Numbered from the stretch's first letter, positions 34,296 through 47,401 are shown. The stretch: DNA of 64,000 bases from Sclerurus mexicanus (GCA_013396755.1 VWZF01002968.1:2260407-2324406); one strand, 5' to 3'. A program made the numbers and translations. Notes: generated from the sequence alone by a model not told the origin.

Positions 34296-37200
34296 CGCTC
34301 ACATTATCAAGACTGAGAGGTGAAGTGGAAAGGAAGCAGCAGTGTAAGAGGAAACTGGGTAAAGAACGATCAGCAAGAGAGAGACGAAACACATGGGCTA
34401 ACTGGCATTCAGGCACCAAAGCTGGAGCTGGCATCTCTGGGGGGGAATCTGTTCAGCACAGAGGTGAGTTTTCAGGTGGGTGAAGGCTGGAGATGCAGGG
34501 AAAGACAGTGGAGCTTCAATGCTAGAGCAAGAAGCAAGGAGGACACACTGGGAAGAGGCTATCTAATCTCTGCCACTGAGTCCTCTGCATGGGGGATTGC
34601 CTGTGCTCAGGGCTGCTGAGCAGCAGTGTGGGGTGGGGAGGGATTTCTGTGTGGCAGCACAGTGGAGCAGGGAGCTGTAATTACAGGCAGCTGGCAGGGA
34701 TGCATGGCAGACAGGCAGCAAAGGAAGGCTCACCAGGAGAGGCAAGACATGCTGATGGGAGCAATGTTCTTTGGGAAAGGGGAGAGAAGAAAGCAGCAAA
34801 TGCAAAAGAAACAAATTGGGTCAAACTGTGCCATTTCTGCTCAGTGTCCTTGTGGGAGGGTGCCTTGTACATACTTTGTCTGTTTGTATGTGGTCCTGCT
34901 TGTGTGTTGATAGTTGCTGCCCAGGGAAAGCTGGGTGTGAAGGTGGGCTGCCTCAGTTTCAGGAATTCAACCAGGAAAGAGCTCACTGGGCAATGGCCTC
35001 AGGACATCAGCTACCTGCTCGCCTACCTCTGTCCTGTTGCACATCCTCTGTGTTGGAAACAAGAAGAGCCATGCCCGTGTATGTGTGCAGATGTCTGTAC
35101 ACACATACATACTATTAGTGCTGGTGGGTGCTGGTGGGTGATAACTACGACATAAATAACCCCCACACAACCAGATGGAGGGCAGCAGCTTTCCCCTCTC
35201 TGCTTGTGGTTTGAGTTCACCAACCAGTGACTCCCACTGCAGACTCCATAGCAACTGCTCCAGTTTACCAGCCCACATTTACCTGGATAGTGCTCCCTGA
35301 ACTAAAATCAATTTGTAAATTATTGGCACTTATATTGACCTTTATCATTTGTTGGCATTTATAGAACCTCATTCTGTTATCAGTCATGGTTTTCTTTAAG
35401 AATATGCACATATTTCCTCAAATATGTCTATACATGTGGCCCAGGAAAAATAATCCTGGGCATGTCTGATGGCTTGGACCCTTTGTTCATAACCCAGAAA
35501 CATTCTGTTCATCACAGCATTTCATGGTACAAGTTTCTGTATTTTAATTGCATTTTAATTTCTATGTGGCTTTCTAGTTCCCAGCACAATGGGGAAAAGT
35601 GGTTCCTTAAAAGGGTAATGATATAGAACTGGGGCTATATGTCTGAGTGCATGTGGAGAGGCCAGAATTGATCCTGTAAGTCAGGGTCTTAAGCAGAATC
35701 ATTAAAGAGGAATAGGAAGGGAAAGAGAATGGCTGAAAATTGAATGAGGGTGGGAATGGGATTTTTCTGAGTGTCTGCTTAGATAACAGACGAGCAAAAA
35801 ACTGGAAAAGCAGCTCACAGAAGTGACAATAAAGAAAAGCATCCTGAACCACCAAATGGAGTTTAGTCCTGCAGTCCCTAGGTGGTTTCAGACTGGTGAG
35901 GTGGAGAGCCATTAGGCTCAGCTGGTATTTCCTGTATCGTACCTGCCCAGTTTCCTTCTGTGCTGCCAAATTTCCACCTATAAATAACCTATTTATAGAT
36001 TGCTTTTGATTGATCAAGTTGCCTGATTGTTTCTTTTTCTAACAGTAAGCATTTTGATGGCAACTTTAAAATACCACTTAAATTTGTTACTAGTGAAACT
36101 CATGTTACTCATAGCTTTGCTCCTATATCTTACAGCACTGTGTTATCCGGTTAGACTTGTGAAACCAAAAAAGCCCTGTAAAAGAGCCTCAGATGGTCAT
36201 CAGATGAGTCAAACTACAGATCACAATTCTTTGTGGGGGATTCACATGGACAAATATCTAGGTATCTAAACTGTGGTACTCCATTTTAAGTCAATGAGGT
36301 TATTTCTCTTAGAGTCATCCCATCTTAATCTGGTTGTCTTAGACATAGGGTAAGAATTGCCCTAAAAAATGTTATTTCTCTCCATTGCCTTTGGAGGACA
36401 TATTGGATGACCAGCTCAGCTGTGGGCATCTAAAGACAGGGAAGACAACAGTGTCCTTTAAGATCCAAAACTCTACATCAGAGAGAGACAGACATAAAAG
36501 GAAAATAACACAAGGGGTCAAAATGTTTGTAGTCTTCCAGGTGGGAAGAGATGGAATGATGGAAAATATTATCCACAACTTTTCCTCCCCTCCCCGTATG
36601 CCCAAACCATCTCAGTCAATTCTGCCCCTGTTGAGTAATCTTAAGCAACTATGGCTAAAAATAATGCAACTGGTAGGGCAGGACTTATCTATATGAACTT
36701 GTATGTGTGGGTCAGCTACCGTAAAACACATCAGAATATGAATTCACAATACAGTAGACCTTCTGCACAGAGTCTCAGTGGGATACCTGATGGAGAAAGT
36801 AGTTCTTAGTGAGCCAGTCTAATCTGATTAACCTAATACATAGCCCACAGAACCTGTTCATTGGCCTCTTCAGGGTTGGTTCATTCTTTTCAACCTCAGT
36901 AACATACCTACTGAGCCAGAGGGGTTTGTGACACATGGGGAAAAGTTATATTTTAAAAATGGCCTTTGATCCTTGTCAAGAAAGGTTGTAATTCAATATG
37001 TAATAAGGCTTTTAAAGGGAAAAGAGCTGTCTTGGGCTTCAAAAATTGTTTTTTCCAACTTCTCTGAGGCATAGAAGAGCAATAGGAGAGTCATCTTGTT
37101 GGGAGTGAGTACAGGCTGGACATTGCAGCAAGCTCTGTAACAACAAAAGTCATGCTGAATCAGTATTATGAAAGGCACAATTGTGAGAGGAAAGTGAAGT

Positions 37201-37489
37201 GACATAGGATCCACATCTGTGTGGCTTCTCTTGAATAATTTCAGTCCTGAAGGCCAGGAACAGACTGGGCTGAAAAAAGCTATCTAGTCTAGACAGCTGA
37301 TCTGATCTGCAGGAGACCCAAAAGCTCCTGGCCCCTGTCGCTTGCCCTGATCTCAATGCCACAGATGCCCAAAACAGAAAAAGGCACTGTCAGACAGAAA
37401 GGATGTGGCAGTAAAAAGGAAGAGCAAAGAGTAGGCAACAAGGGTCAGTTTTACAAGCTTAAATTTTATTAGCAAGTATTAGACTGATG

Positions 37490-37524
37490 GCAACAAGATA
37501 AAGATGGCCTCTGCAGTCATCCAG
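37490..37524 (+). other. Candidate leader-exon end (splice donor) for the second TLR2 gene
   Basis: ATCCAG|GTAAGTATT at 37525 matches the donor consensus at almost every position. It is 0.68 kb upstream of the acceptor at 38207. The exon's 5' limit (first exon or internal) cannot be set from sequence; the start given is arbitrary. Confidence 0.3.
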
Positions 37525-38215
37525 GTAAGTATTTCTTTCCCTGCTTCTAGCACATTTACAATCAGAGCAGAGAAAGGCAGATAAAATGAGGAATGAACTG
37601 AAAGAAAGGCATTTCTGTTCTCCCCATTGTCAGAACTGAGATTAGACATATACTTGAAATGAATATTAAATGTGAATGTTAGTATCTACTGTAAGATGCT
37701 GACTCTTCTTGATGTAACCAGATTTGAAATACATACAGGAGACTCCATGTAGTATAAAATGAAAACACAAAATAATATTCACAGACTCAGAATAGAAGAC
37801 CTGGAGTGGGATTGAGTGGGGATGTATGAAGACTATGTACTAAACAGGAGGAAGATCAGAGTAGTAATAATGTTGTGCTTATGCAGATGTTTAGCTGAAT
37901 CTGCAAAAAATTTGGGCAGCTGTTAATTGATTTTATAGTCTTCATTCCAAATTTAGAAATCACAGGGGGGAAAAAAAGTAAAATCAGTGTAGATATCTTG
38001 TAAAAAATTATATTCATATATTTGTGTACAGTAGGCCTTTTTAAATTAATCTGTTTAATCCCTGAACTGCATTAAAAGGAAATATATTTACAGTGCCTTT
38101 CACATTACATAACAGTAAAAAAATACATTTTATATATATCCAAAATATACTTTCTTCAAAATTAACTATCCATCTTATATTTGCTCTGACTGTATTTCAT
38201 ATTTTAGGTAAAATC

Positions 38216-40567
38216 ATGACTAAACACACCTGGCGAGTGTGGGCCATCTACATGGTCTTATTTGCAAACCTCTCTGAACAGCAAATGCTGAAGGAGGCTT
38301 GTCCTGCCTGTGATGCTGCTCAGCTTTGCAACTGCTCCTCTATGGGCTTGGACTTCATTCCTCCAGGGCTCACGGCCAAAATCACAGTGTTAAACTTGGC
38401 CCACAACAGGATAAAGCACATCCGATCCCGGGACCTGCAGCAGGCTGTGAACCTGAGAGCCCTGCTGCTGCAGTCCAATGAAATCAGCTCCATAGATGAA
38501 GACTCCTTTCAGTCCCTCGTAAACCTGGAGCTCTTGGACTTATCAAATAACAGCTTGGCTCACTTGTCCCCTCTTTGGTTTGGGCACCTTTTTTCTCTCC
38601 AGCACCTCCACCTGCAAGGCAATTTGTACAGAGACCTAGGAGAAAGCTCTCCCTTTTCTAGCCTGAGGAACCTGAGCTCTCTCCACGTGGGCAACCCACG
38701 GTTCTCCGTGATAAGGCAAGGGAACTTTGAGGGTGTTGAGTTTCTCAACAAGTTGTGGATTGATGGTCACAATCTCAGTCAGTATGAGCAGGGAAGTTTG
38801 AAATTGATTAAGAAGATAAAACACATGATCATAAACATAAAAAGTATCAATGTATTCTCAGAAATTGTTGGTGACCTTCTGCACTCTGTCACTTGGCTAG
38901 AGGTCAGAAGAATAGCATGCAGTATCTCTGCTGAAATGCAACTGTTGAGGGTCATGTCTTCTTCTTTTGCAAAGAAAATTTCTTTTAGACAGACCTTATT
39001 AACAGATGCTACTGTGCCTGAGATTGTCAGCATTTTAGAAGACATGCCACAATTAGCAGAGCTGGAGCTAATAGACTGTAGACTCTTGGGAACTGGACAA
39101 TGGAAAATGCAAATTCAAGCAAACCAATCACGGACTCTTAGAGTTTTCACAATAGAGAAATTGTCTATAGAAGAATTTTACTTGTTTACAGATCTTCAGA
39201 CTGTGGAAGGTCTACTATCTCTTTTTACCAGAGTCACAGTTAGAAACACCAAAGTCTTTCTGGTACCATGCAGAATTTCCCAACATCTTATGTCATTGGA
39301 GTATCTTGACCTTAGTGCGAATTTGCTTGGAGACGAGAGTTTAGAGCATTCAGCCTGTCGGGGTGGTTGGCCATCACTACAAACTCTAAATTTAAGTCAG
39401 AATTCACTGAGTGACTTAGAAATGACAGGTAAAAGTTTGTCTCATTTAAGAAATCTTATTGTTTTAGACATTAGCCAAAATAATTTTGGTGATATTCCAG
39501 ATTCATGTGAATGGCCAAAAAACCTGACATATTTAAACCTCTCTAGCACTCAAATTCCTAAAGTAACGACCTGCATTCCCCCAACACTGGAAATTTTGGA
39601 CGTTAGTGCTAACAACCTGAAGGAGTTTGGACTGCAGCTGCCATTTCTGAAAGAGCTGTACCTCACAAAAAACCAGCTGAAGACCCTGCCTGGTGCTGCA
39701 CCCATTCCAAACTTAGTGGTCCTGTCCGTCAGAAGAAACAAACTCAACAGTTTCTCCAAGCAGGAGTTTGAGTCGTTCAAGAGAATGCAGCAGCTGGATG
39801 CCAGTGATAACAACTTCATCTGCTCCTGTGATTTCCTCTCCTTCATCCACCGCCAGGCTGGGATATCCCAGGTGCTGGTGGGGTGGCCGGACAAGTACGT
39901 CTGCGACTCTCCGCTGGCGGTGAGAGGGGCACAGGTTGGAGCTGTTCACCTCTCCCTGATGGAGTGCCACAGGTCCCTCGTGGTGTCATTGATCTGCATC
40001 CTGGTGTTCCTGGTCATCCTCATCCTCGTGGTCGTCGGCTACAAGTACCACGCGGTCTGGTACCTGAGGATGACGTGGGCGTGGCTCCAAGCCAAGCGGA
40101 AACCCAAGCGAGCCCCCCCGAAGGACATTTGCTACGATGCTTTTGTCTCCTACAGCGAGAATGACTCCAACTGGGTGGAAAACATAATGGTGCGGGAGCT
40201 GGAGCAGGCCTGCCCTCCCTTTCGGCTCTGCCTCCATAAGCGGGACTTTGTGCCTGGGAAGTGGATTGTGGACAACATCATCGACTCCATTGAGAAGAGC
40301 CACAAAACGCTCTTTGTGCTGTCTGAGCACTTTGTGCAGAGTGAGTGGTGCAAATACGAGCTGGACTTCTCACATTTCCGTCTCTTTGATGAGAACAATG
40401 ATGCTGCAATTCTTGTCCTCCTGGAGCCCATCCAGAGCAAAACTATTCCCAAGAGGTTCTGCAAGCTGCGGAAGATCATGAACACAAAGACCTACCTGGA
40501 GTGGCCTCTTGAGGAAGAGCAGCAGCAGATGTTTTGGTTTAATTTGAAAGTAGCTCTTAAATCCTAG
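38216..40567 (+). CDS. TLR2B: Toll-like receptor 2, second tandem copy (783 aa)
   Basis: Paralogue of the upstream receptor, same architecture: signal segment (WRVWAIYMVLFANL), leucine-rich repeats, cysteine-capped end, transmembrane helix at about 586-608 and TIR with RDFVPG at 676-681 and FW at 773-774. The frame is open upstream to an ATG at 38093, but an acceptor (TTCATATTTTAG, ending 38207) separates that from the body. The start MTKHTWRV at 38216 aligns with the first copy and yields 783 residues, close to the 781 I recall for chicken type 2. The 41-residue extension would be intronic. Residues 208-417 are unlike copy one. This is the only block with real divergence and is one codon shorter. 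The TIR region is identical to copy one, so the same MyD88 signalling is expected while ligand or partner preference may differ. The A/B naming rests on length only. Confidence 0.96.
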   Translation: MTKHTWRVWAIYMVLFANLSEQQMLKEACPACDAAQLCNCSSMGLDFIPPGLTAKITVLNLAHNRIKHIRSRDLQQAVNLRALLLQSNEISSIDEDSFQSLVNLELLDLSNNSLAHLSPLWFGHLFSLQHLHLQGNLYRDLGESSPFSSLRNLSSLHVGNPRFSVIRQGNFEGVEFLNKLWIDGHNLSQYEQGSLKLIKKIKHMIINIKSINVFSEIVGDLLHSVTWLEVRRIACSISAEMQLLRVMSSSFAKKISFRQTLLTDATVPEIVSILEDMPQLAELELIDCRLLGTGQWKMQIQANQSRTLRVFTIEKLSIEEFYLFTDLQTVEGLLSLFTRVTVRNTKVFLVPCRISQHLMSLEYLDLSANLLGDESLEHSACRGGWPSLQTLNLSQNSLSDLEMTGKSLSHLRNLIVLDISQNNFGDIPDSCEWPKNLTYLNLSSTQIPKVTTCIPPTLEILDVSANNLKEFGLQLPFLKELYLTKNQLKTLPGAAPIPNLVVLSVRRNKLNSFSKQEFESFKRMQQLDASDNNFICSCDFLSFIHRQAGISQVLVGWPDKYVCDSPLAVRGAQVGAVHLSLMECHRSLVVSLICILVFLVILILVVVGYKYHAVWYLRMTWAWLQAKRKPKRAPPKDICYDAFVSYSENDSNWVENIMVRELEQACPPFRLCLHKRDFVPGKWIVDNIIDSIEKSHKTLFVLSEHFVQSEWCKYELDFSHFRLFDENNDAAILVLLEPIQSKTIPKRFCKLRKIMNTKTYLEWPLEEEQQQMFWFNLKVALKS

Positions 40568-42120
40568 AGAGAATGAACATATAGTAAATATACTTCCCTT
40601 GCCCATTTATTCCATCACTCATCTGCATCTCAAGAACAGAGACCTGAGCTACTGCAAATTCTAACACTTGCTGTAAGAATATTTTCTTTTTGTAGCCATG
40701 ATTCTGAAATGTTTTGCTCGTTTGGGCTGGAATAGAGTTAATCTCCTTTATAGTTCCTTCTGTGGTGCCATGGTTTGTATTTGTGACCAAAACAGCCTTC
40801 ATAGCACAGAGGCATTTTAGTTGTTGCTCAACAATGCTTGCACAGCATTTGTCTTTTCTGTTTCTCACACTGTTTTGCCAGCAAGTAGGCTGGTGGTGCG
40901 TCATAATTTGGGAGGGGACACAGCTGGGGCAGCTGATTCCAGTTGACCAAAGTGATGTCCCTTACTATAATATCATGCCCCATGACATCACGCTCAGCAC
41001 TGAAAGTTGTGGGAAAGAAAGAGTAAGGGAGGATGTTTGGAGTTATTTTGTTTGCCTTCCCAAGTAACTCTTTTGTGTGATGGAGTCCTGCTTTCATGGC
41101 AATGGCTAAACATTTGTCTGCTGATGGGAAGTGGTGAATTAATTCCTTGTTCTGCTTTTTTTGTGAGAACAGCTTTTGCTTCACCTATTGGACTGTCTTC
41201 ATCTCAACCAACGTGTTTTCTCACTTCTACTCTTCAGATTCCCTCCCCTATTCCACTGCAGGGAGGGTGAGCGCATGGCTGTGTGGTGCTGAGCTGCCTT
41301 CCAAGGTTAAACTACAATAGCTGTCTACACATGTTAATCAGCAGTATTAGCAAAAGCTGTTTCATTTAAACATTTAATGATGAAAAGTTGTTTAGATATA
41401 CAGCTATGTAGTTTTTATGTCTTTATCTTTGCAAAAGTTTTAGGAGAGAACCTGCCTAGCCAAGGGTTTTTCTACATTCTTTGTATAAACTGCTTCTAAT
41501 GAAATGCTATAAAAGTCAGTTTATGGAGCAAATATTTTTGTCCTTGCTGTCCTAGTCAGTGGATCTAAGGGCCGACAATCAATATTTCATAATTACTGTA
41601 AGTTAAATGCCCAGCTCTCTGGAGGATCGTGGCTACAAGGCTGAATGTAAACATGCTCTTTATCACTGCAGTTCTGAAGGCTATCGTGGTATATAAGTTC
41701 AGTGGCAGACAACTTCCTCAGTGAAAGACATCTATGAAGGATTATTTCTGTCTAGTTTCATTGTACCATATGTGGCAATAGATGTTTCAGAGTAGGTTTC
41801 AAATACTCTTCTGACTTGCACAAATGGAATTTAGGCTATTCTCAGCTAGAATGTGGGAAACACTAATATATTTGTAGTCTTTGAACCCAGTATCACATTC
41901 CCCTCTTTGTTCAGCAACCGTAACACAGGCACAGAAAGTGTGTTTCCCACCTTTCTGCTCTATCTGTAGATGTAGCCTGCAAAACTAGAGGGGGCAGAGG
42001 GCATCCCACCGAGGACAATGTGTTTGCTGTCAGCTATGTTTTCTTGAGAAGATTACTGGGACAAAGGCCCTAATTTCCAGAAAAGCGGAATAATGTGAGA
42101 CTAGACCCAGACTCGTCCTT
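40568..42120 (+). other. TLR2 second copy 3' flank and intergenic sequence
   Basis: No canonical AATAAA is seen shortly after the stop. No gene or repeat is recognised. TLR2 and the RNF175 remnant are arranged tail to tail here, as in other amniotes. Confidence 0.5.
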
Positions 42121-42289
42121 CAGAGGTGATGTAAAAAGAAAGAAGTGTTTTTGGTGACAGTTGCCATGCAGCCACAGGAAATTTCAGATGAACCTTAATG
42201 GCTTGAATCTGGTAGGTCAGAGAGATAATTAACTTCTGTATCACTTCAGGGCTTAGGCACAGCATAGGACATTTTCAGGCATGCAGAGA

Positions 42290-44080
42290 TGCAAGCCTTA
42301 AAAGCCTTCAAATGGAAACACCTGTAATATTTGGCTGTATCTGTGATGAGATCATGTCCAAGTCAATGTTTTTATTGCTCTGTTTTGATCTTGGGCATCT
42401 AATGTGGTACAATAACTGTTCAAACACCTCAATATTTGTAACTGAGTTGGGTGCATTAGAAGCCATCTCTGACAGCTGGTTACCTATCACGTTATTGCTG
42501 TTAGAAAGTTCTCTACACAGCCAAAGTGTCAGCGAGAGTAGAAATACCCCTGTTCCTTGCTAGGTGTTGAGAAGGCTTCCATGCTTCCATTTGCATCCAC
42601 AGTTAGGCAACTCTGACAGTGTAACAAAAATTAACAGCTTATTTACAAACATTTGCATTTTTGAATACAGACATAACACATTATAAGAATGATAAACTTT
42701 GTTACTTCATCCAAGCTAACAAAGCCACCTCCTTTCTATATAATCAAGATTTGCTCTTTCTTTCATTTACTTTGGCGTTTTAAGTGTATCATTTACTATT
42801 TTTAGCATCTAAACCTTACCTTCATCTGTACATGGCTTCACACAATCTCTGCTTTATTCTCATATATCTATATATTAAAGTGTAAGTTAAGCTAGTGTGG
42901 ATCTCTGATTTCTAATAACAATGTAAAATTCTTAAAATACTGAAAATGTTTAATTTGAGTTCAAAAGTTACTTCTGCTAGCTATTTCAATTATATTCTAA
43001 GAAATAACTATTTTTTTCTAGCACAAAACTTACCTTTAGAAGCATAAATATGTTTTCATAGCATGGTGTATGGCCTTGCTGTAATGCAAAAATAGGCACT
43101 ATCCTCCAAAAAGGTTTCTAGCAGACCAGAGTTCCACCAATTGCTATTTTCTGGAGTCCTTTAAAATTAAGTACAGAATATGCATATTATTGTAGGCAGA
43201 TAAATATCCAACACTTTGGATTCTTACTGATAATCTGAGTCCTATTTGAGAACCATTGAGTAATTAATACCTTAGATGATGCCTACAACAATTGATTGTC
43301 AAACCACCAAATAGCAGAGCCAGTCCAGAAGTTTTCCGTACAATACTTGTGTGTTCCCACATAATCTGTCAATATGGAAACTGTAGAGAAAATACAACAA
43401 TAGGTAAATCCTGGCATTTTTCTCAGTCAGAATCAAACAAACAATAGTGGATTAAATTTTTGAAACATCCCTCTTTTTTTCAACTCTCATAACTTATTTT
43501 TTTTCTATAGAGGTAAAGTTAGAACTAAATATCCTCCTCACATATTATTAAAATAGGCTCCCAAAAAGTAAGCCAGACTTTGTTTCCATTCAAGCAAGTT
43601 TCTACAGACACAGCAGCAGATTGTCAACTATTATTTTATTTCCTAAAGGCAAAATGTTGTTCACTAACTACTAACAGAAGGGGAGGGAAAAAAAGCACTT
43701 GTTCTGAAAGCAGATTATATCAATGTTGTTATTTTGTTGCAGCAAAATCCACTGCATGGTCTTTGTAAAACTGTAATTTACATTCTTTAAAGTGTTCCTC
43801 TCATCATAAAAAAAATTATTTCTGGATGTCTTAAAATCAAGAAGGAAAATATATATATTTATTTCCATTGCTTGCTTGGGGTCCTAGATAAGATAAAGAC
43901 AAACAGAACCATCATATTTCCTAAATATAATTGTTCCTTAATAATAATTGGGTTTCCATTCATTTAATGGGGCCATCTCATCCCTCCACTGCAGATCAAA
44001 ACAAGAATTAGTAAGTAATCAGGCTGTGGTTTAGAAAATCCAGATCAAAAGCACACTTGTTACAGAGAAGTTATAGATTA
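42290..44080. other. Sequence between RNF175 RING exon and end of the pseudogene
   Basis: AT-rich, with no gene recognised. The last RNF175 exon (ending VAWQP..GIVQG in the family) is not clearly found. A faint candidate on the minus strand lies just below, at about 42140-42215, with an AAWQ motif. Confidence 0.4.
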
Positions 44081-44289
44081 CTTAACATCCTCTTCAAATC
44101 AACTTTCTCAGGGCTGTATGGGTGAGTTTGGTTCTTGCCAACAATGCACCAGCTATGAATGCAGAATTCATGAAACCCAGTATCAGCTGTATTGTTAAGG
44201 AATCTTTCAAATAGGTAAAAGGCCCAGTGCTTACATCTGCAAACCTAGTCCAACCACTGACAGATAGTTTTAATGGCTGAGTATGGATA
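44081..44289 (-). pseudogene. RNF175: RNF175 RING exon, degenerate
   Basis: On the minus strand the part after a deletion reads FHEFCIHSWCIVGKNQT, then HPYSPEKVDLKRM, which is unmistakably the RNF175/RNF121 RING end. The zinc-binding pair CPYC is now HPYS. The first pair reads C-R-C where C-x2-C is expected and is preceded by a TAG stop. The SCNH segment with two further ligands is deleted. No functional RING could form. Confidence 0.88.
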
Positions 44290-45775
44290 CTGCCTTGTTT
44301 TATAACCCAACAGTTTCAAATTTCTTAAAATATTTCGACTATTTAGAATTATTGTAAGGCTAAATCCAATGTTCTGATCATCCAGACTGGTCTTCATATT
44401 TTCCAGCTTGAAAGAAGCCAGGATACTTTTATGAACTGCAGAAGAGGGTGATTAGGAACATTGTTCCAACACTTACGAGATACGTTTCATTTTAGCTTCA
44501 GGAATGCAAAACGCCGAGTTTATTGGTATCCCTGAGCATGAGGCACTGGGTCTTCTGTCAGGCTGTAGGGTACATGCCGTTGTTTGAGATGGGTTTCACA
44601 TGTGCTTTAAAACTACCCAGCAAACACAGCCCCAGGCACAGCCACGGGAAATCCTCTACAGTACCCAAGATCAGCAGACCTGACGGATGGGTCGTGCCAG
44701 GCACACCCACAAAGGCTGTGCATCAAGTACCTGGAAGGTGGATCTAGGCCTGAAACTGTAAGATTATGGCCACTCTTGCATCAGCTTGTCTGCCAAAACT
44801 CTGCATGGCCTCAACTTGAGTCACAGGACTGAAAAATACTTTGTGTTCCTGTTTTTACCTTTGCGCTCTGCTGTTTCTGAACATGATTTCGGTTCCTTTT
44901 CTTCTTGGTAATTATTGTCATTATTATTTTTTAATGCAGCATAAAAGAGGAGAAAACAAGAGTTTCATCATTACATGGAAGGGATATCCATGATTACAGG
45001 ACAACTATTGGGTATTTTCAATGATTCCTTCTTTGTTTATATCCACAAAAAATTTCTGCCCACAGACTGTACAGATGTCATCGGACACATTTCTTCTTGG
45101 TACGCCACTGATGTTGTAAAACTGTCAAGATCAAATTTACAGGAAAAAAAAGGAGCCAAAACCCAACAAAATATTTGCTTAGAGTCAAGGGTGCATAAAT
45201 ACGTTTTAACTGCTATCAAAGATAAGAACAGCACAAAAATGGCTACAGTTGACATGCTTTACAAGTGCCACGATTCACAGTTACCAAGGAATAATTAAAA
45301 ACTTATCACTGATGCAAGAACTTTAGCAATCATCTGCTTGATGTTAAGTAACTGGACATGAGGTGATTTTATCAGCATAATTCTTTTATTTGAAAGGGGA
45401 ACATAGGAGCTATAAAAAGAAAAGGACAAGAAGAGTCTTTCACAGACTTTGGGGAAGGAAGAAACTTGCCTTCCCATGGCAATTAGGAAAATTATGTAGT
45501 CTCTTGCACATAGGAATCTGCCTGCTGGAAACCCCAGATCAGGCCTGGCATGTCAATGGCTACTACATTAAATGTTCTCCTAATCATAAAATTGATGAGG
45601 GAGTTCAACAGTTTGTCCATGGCACAAGAACAGCACTTCCTAAGGAAAGGAGAGGTTATTTTACTGCGAGAGCATCCAGTAGATCTTATTCTCGTGAACC
45701 CAGGGGCATAAGAGATTAGGAACTCATTTTCAGTCCTTGCAAGTGGTATTTGGGGCCATGTACCCTGGCACTTAC

Positions 45776-45874
45776 AGCAGTGGTAGAAGCCATGTAGTCA
45801 GAATAGATCCCATCAGTCCCATAGTACAACACACAAAAAAGTAGTTGCAGCAAAATCCACAGAGTCATCAGACT
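45776..45874 (-). pseudogene. RNF175: RNF175 exon (middle of protein), frameshifted
   Basis: An acceptor ending GACAG at 45875 and a GTAAGT donor at 45775 persist. One frame gives DSVDF and another gives LYYGTDGIYSDYMAST, the two halves of the RNF175 segment DSMDFG..LYYG..SDYMAST. The shift of frame between them and a length of 99 where about 120 bases are expected show deletions. Confidence 0.85.
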
Positions 45875-47401
45875 CTGTCATAAAACCACAAAAGATTACT
45901 TGTGTGAATCTGTTCACCAAAACACCAGAACTCTTGCCTGGGTAGAATTTGAATTTTCTTTATGTTTGTTCAGGATTTCTGTCTGAGTAGCAGCCCACTC
46001 AGAGCTACTGTACTGAACTCAATTTGATGTGCCATCTGACCAGAAGTTCCAGTCATCCACCTCATAATGCATTTGCTATAAGTCCAACACTTCTTGGAGG
46101 TATTGCAGATATTGCACATATATAAATCAGCTGTTCCTTTAAGTGTCAGATTTATTGTCCATACATTGTATAATCAAAATCCGAAAGTACATAGCTCTGA
46201 TGGAATATTCTTGGCAGAAACTTAACAGTCTTGTGTTACCAATACTGTTCATCTTTATTCTGCTGGAATATTTTATTTAACCAGATAAATTCCCCCCTAA
46301 GTGTATTTTGAAGATATAACTACAAAATTTGTTAGCTCTAATTTAGAGGTTCTTACTTTGTGCCCTGTAGCAGCAGGAATGGTAAGTCCTTTTTAATGTT
46401 GGGAAGCTCCAGTTTCGTGAGTATTTGGTAGCCAGGTTTCAGTCTCCCAAGACTTGTTACACGTAACACACACAGTCTCAGAAAGCTGACAAGAGACCTT
46501 AACATTTTTGCAGACTGTATTGTGTTGGGGGGGTTGGGAGTAGGGGATTAAATACCAGTTGTTGCATTTTAGCAAAAATCTTATAACTTAACATTTCTTT
46601 GACTGGCATGTTACACCTTATTGAGATTTGGCTGATCCTTTTGCTTCTGCAAAACAATGAAATACAACTAATTGTTTTGTATACAACAACTCTAAACAAA
46701 GTCTCTTTCTATAAGAAAATGTGCCAGCTTTGCCCATAGCAAAGTTGAGTAGCTGTGGCTCCAAAAGCAGTTTATAACCTGCTTTCAACACTGCTGGCTG
46801 TCAGGCATATTCATACCTTGAGTATGAGAGCATTTGCTGCTGCAAAAGAAGGTGAAACTAAACCTGCAGTTTGAAGGAAGCAGGACTCAGTGGACTAAAA
46901 ATCTTAGTCTTTGGTAATAGTCAAAATAAAAAGAGAAAAACCCCAAAGCAACATTATAGCCTGCTAGACTGGGAAATCATGATTATCAGAAAGAATTATA
47001 ATATGGTTTTGATATGAATGTACTTACTTGTTTTTAACCATTATGTCAAGCTTTTTTATGTCTCATCTCTTTCAGGTGCATAAATGCAGAACTGGGGACT
47101 AACTCAGAAATTATGCAATTAAATGAGTGAACACAGTACAAAGTTCAGGGGGTTTCCCCTTCTCTCTTTACACCACAAGCACAAGTTGTAAAATGGCTAA
47201 ATATCAAACTTCAGATCAGCAGTAAAAAAGACAAAACCCCAAGTAAGAGGACCTACAGCTACACAATGTAAAAGGGGTTTCATATGTAGAGGCGGGTGGT
47301 GAAGAGACCAGCCTAGAGCAATTTCACTGCATAAAAAGTAAAATCTATCAAGTAGAAAATCCTAACAGTTGCCAATCCCAATTTTACCTGAAGTTACGTA
47401 C

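Larger units (their letters stand above)
32804..38207 (+). other. Spacer between the two TLR2 coding exons
   Basis: It holds the 3' UTR of the first copy and the promoter and leader region of the second. Candidate poly(A) signals for the first copy are ATTAAA at about 33051 and 33144. I see no AATAAA close by, no recognised repeat and no other gene. It shares no obvious similarity with the flanks of either copy beyond the coding exons. A palindromic kappaB-like site lies at 34284-34295 and a consensus splice donor at 37525. Confidence 0.6.

Noticed and set aside
38093..38215. Upstream in-frame ATG giving an 824-residue TLR2 second copy
   Set aside because: A splice acceptor at 38207 and alignment to the first copy put the real start at 38216. 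The extra 41 residues are AT-rich intronic sequence with no counterpart.
46393..46575. Minus-strand LSETVCVTCNKS as the RNF175 RING start
   Set aside because: The true RING exon was found contiguous at 44081-44289; this match is short and does not continue.
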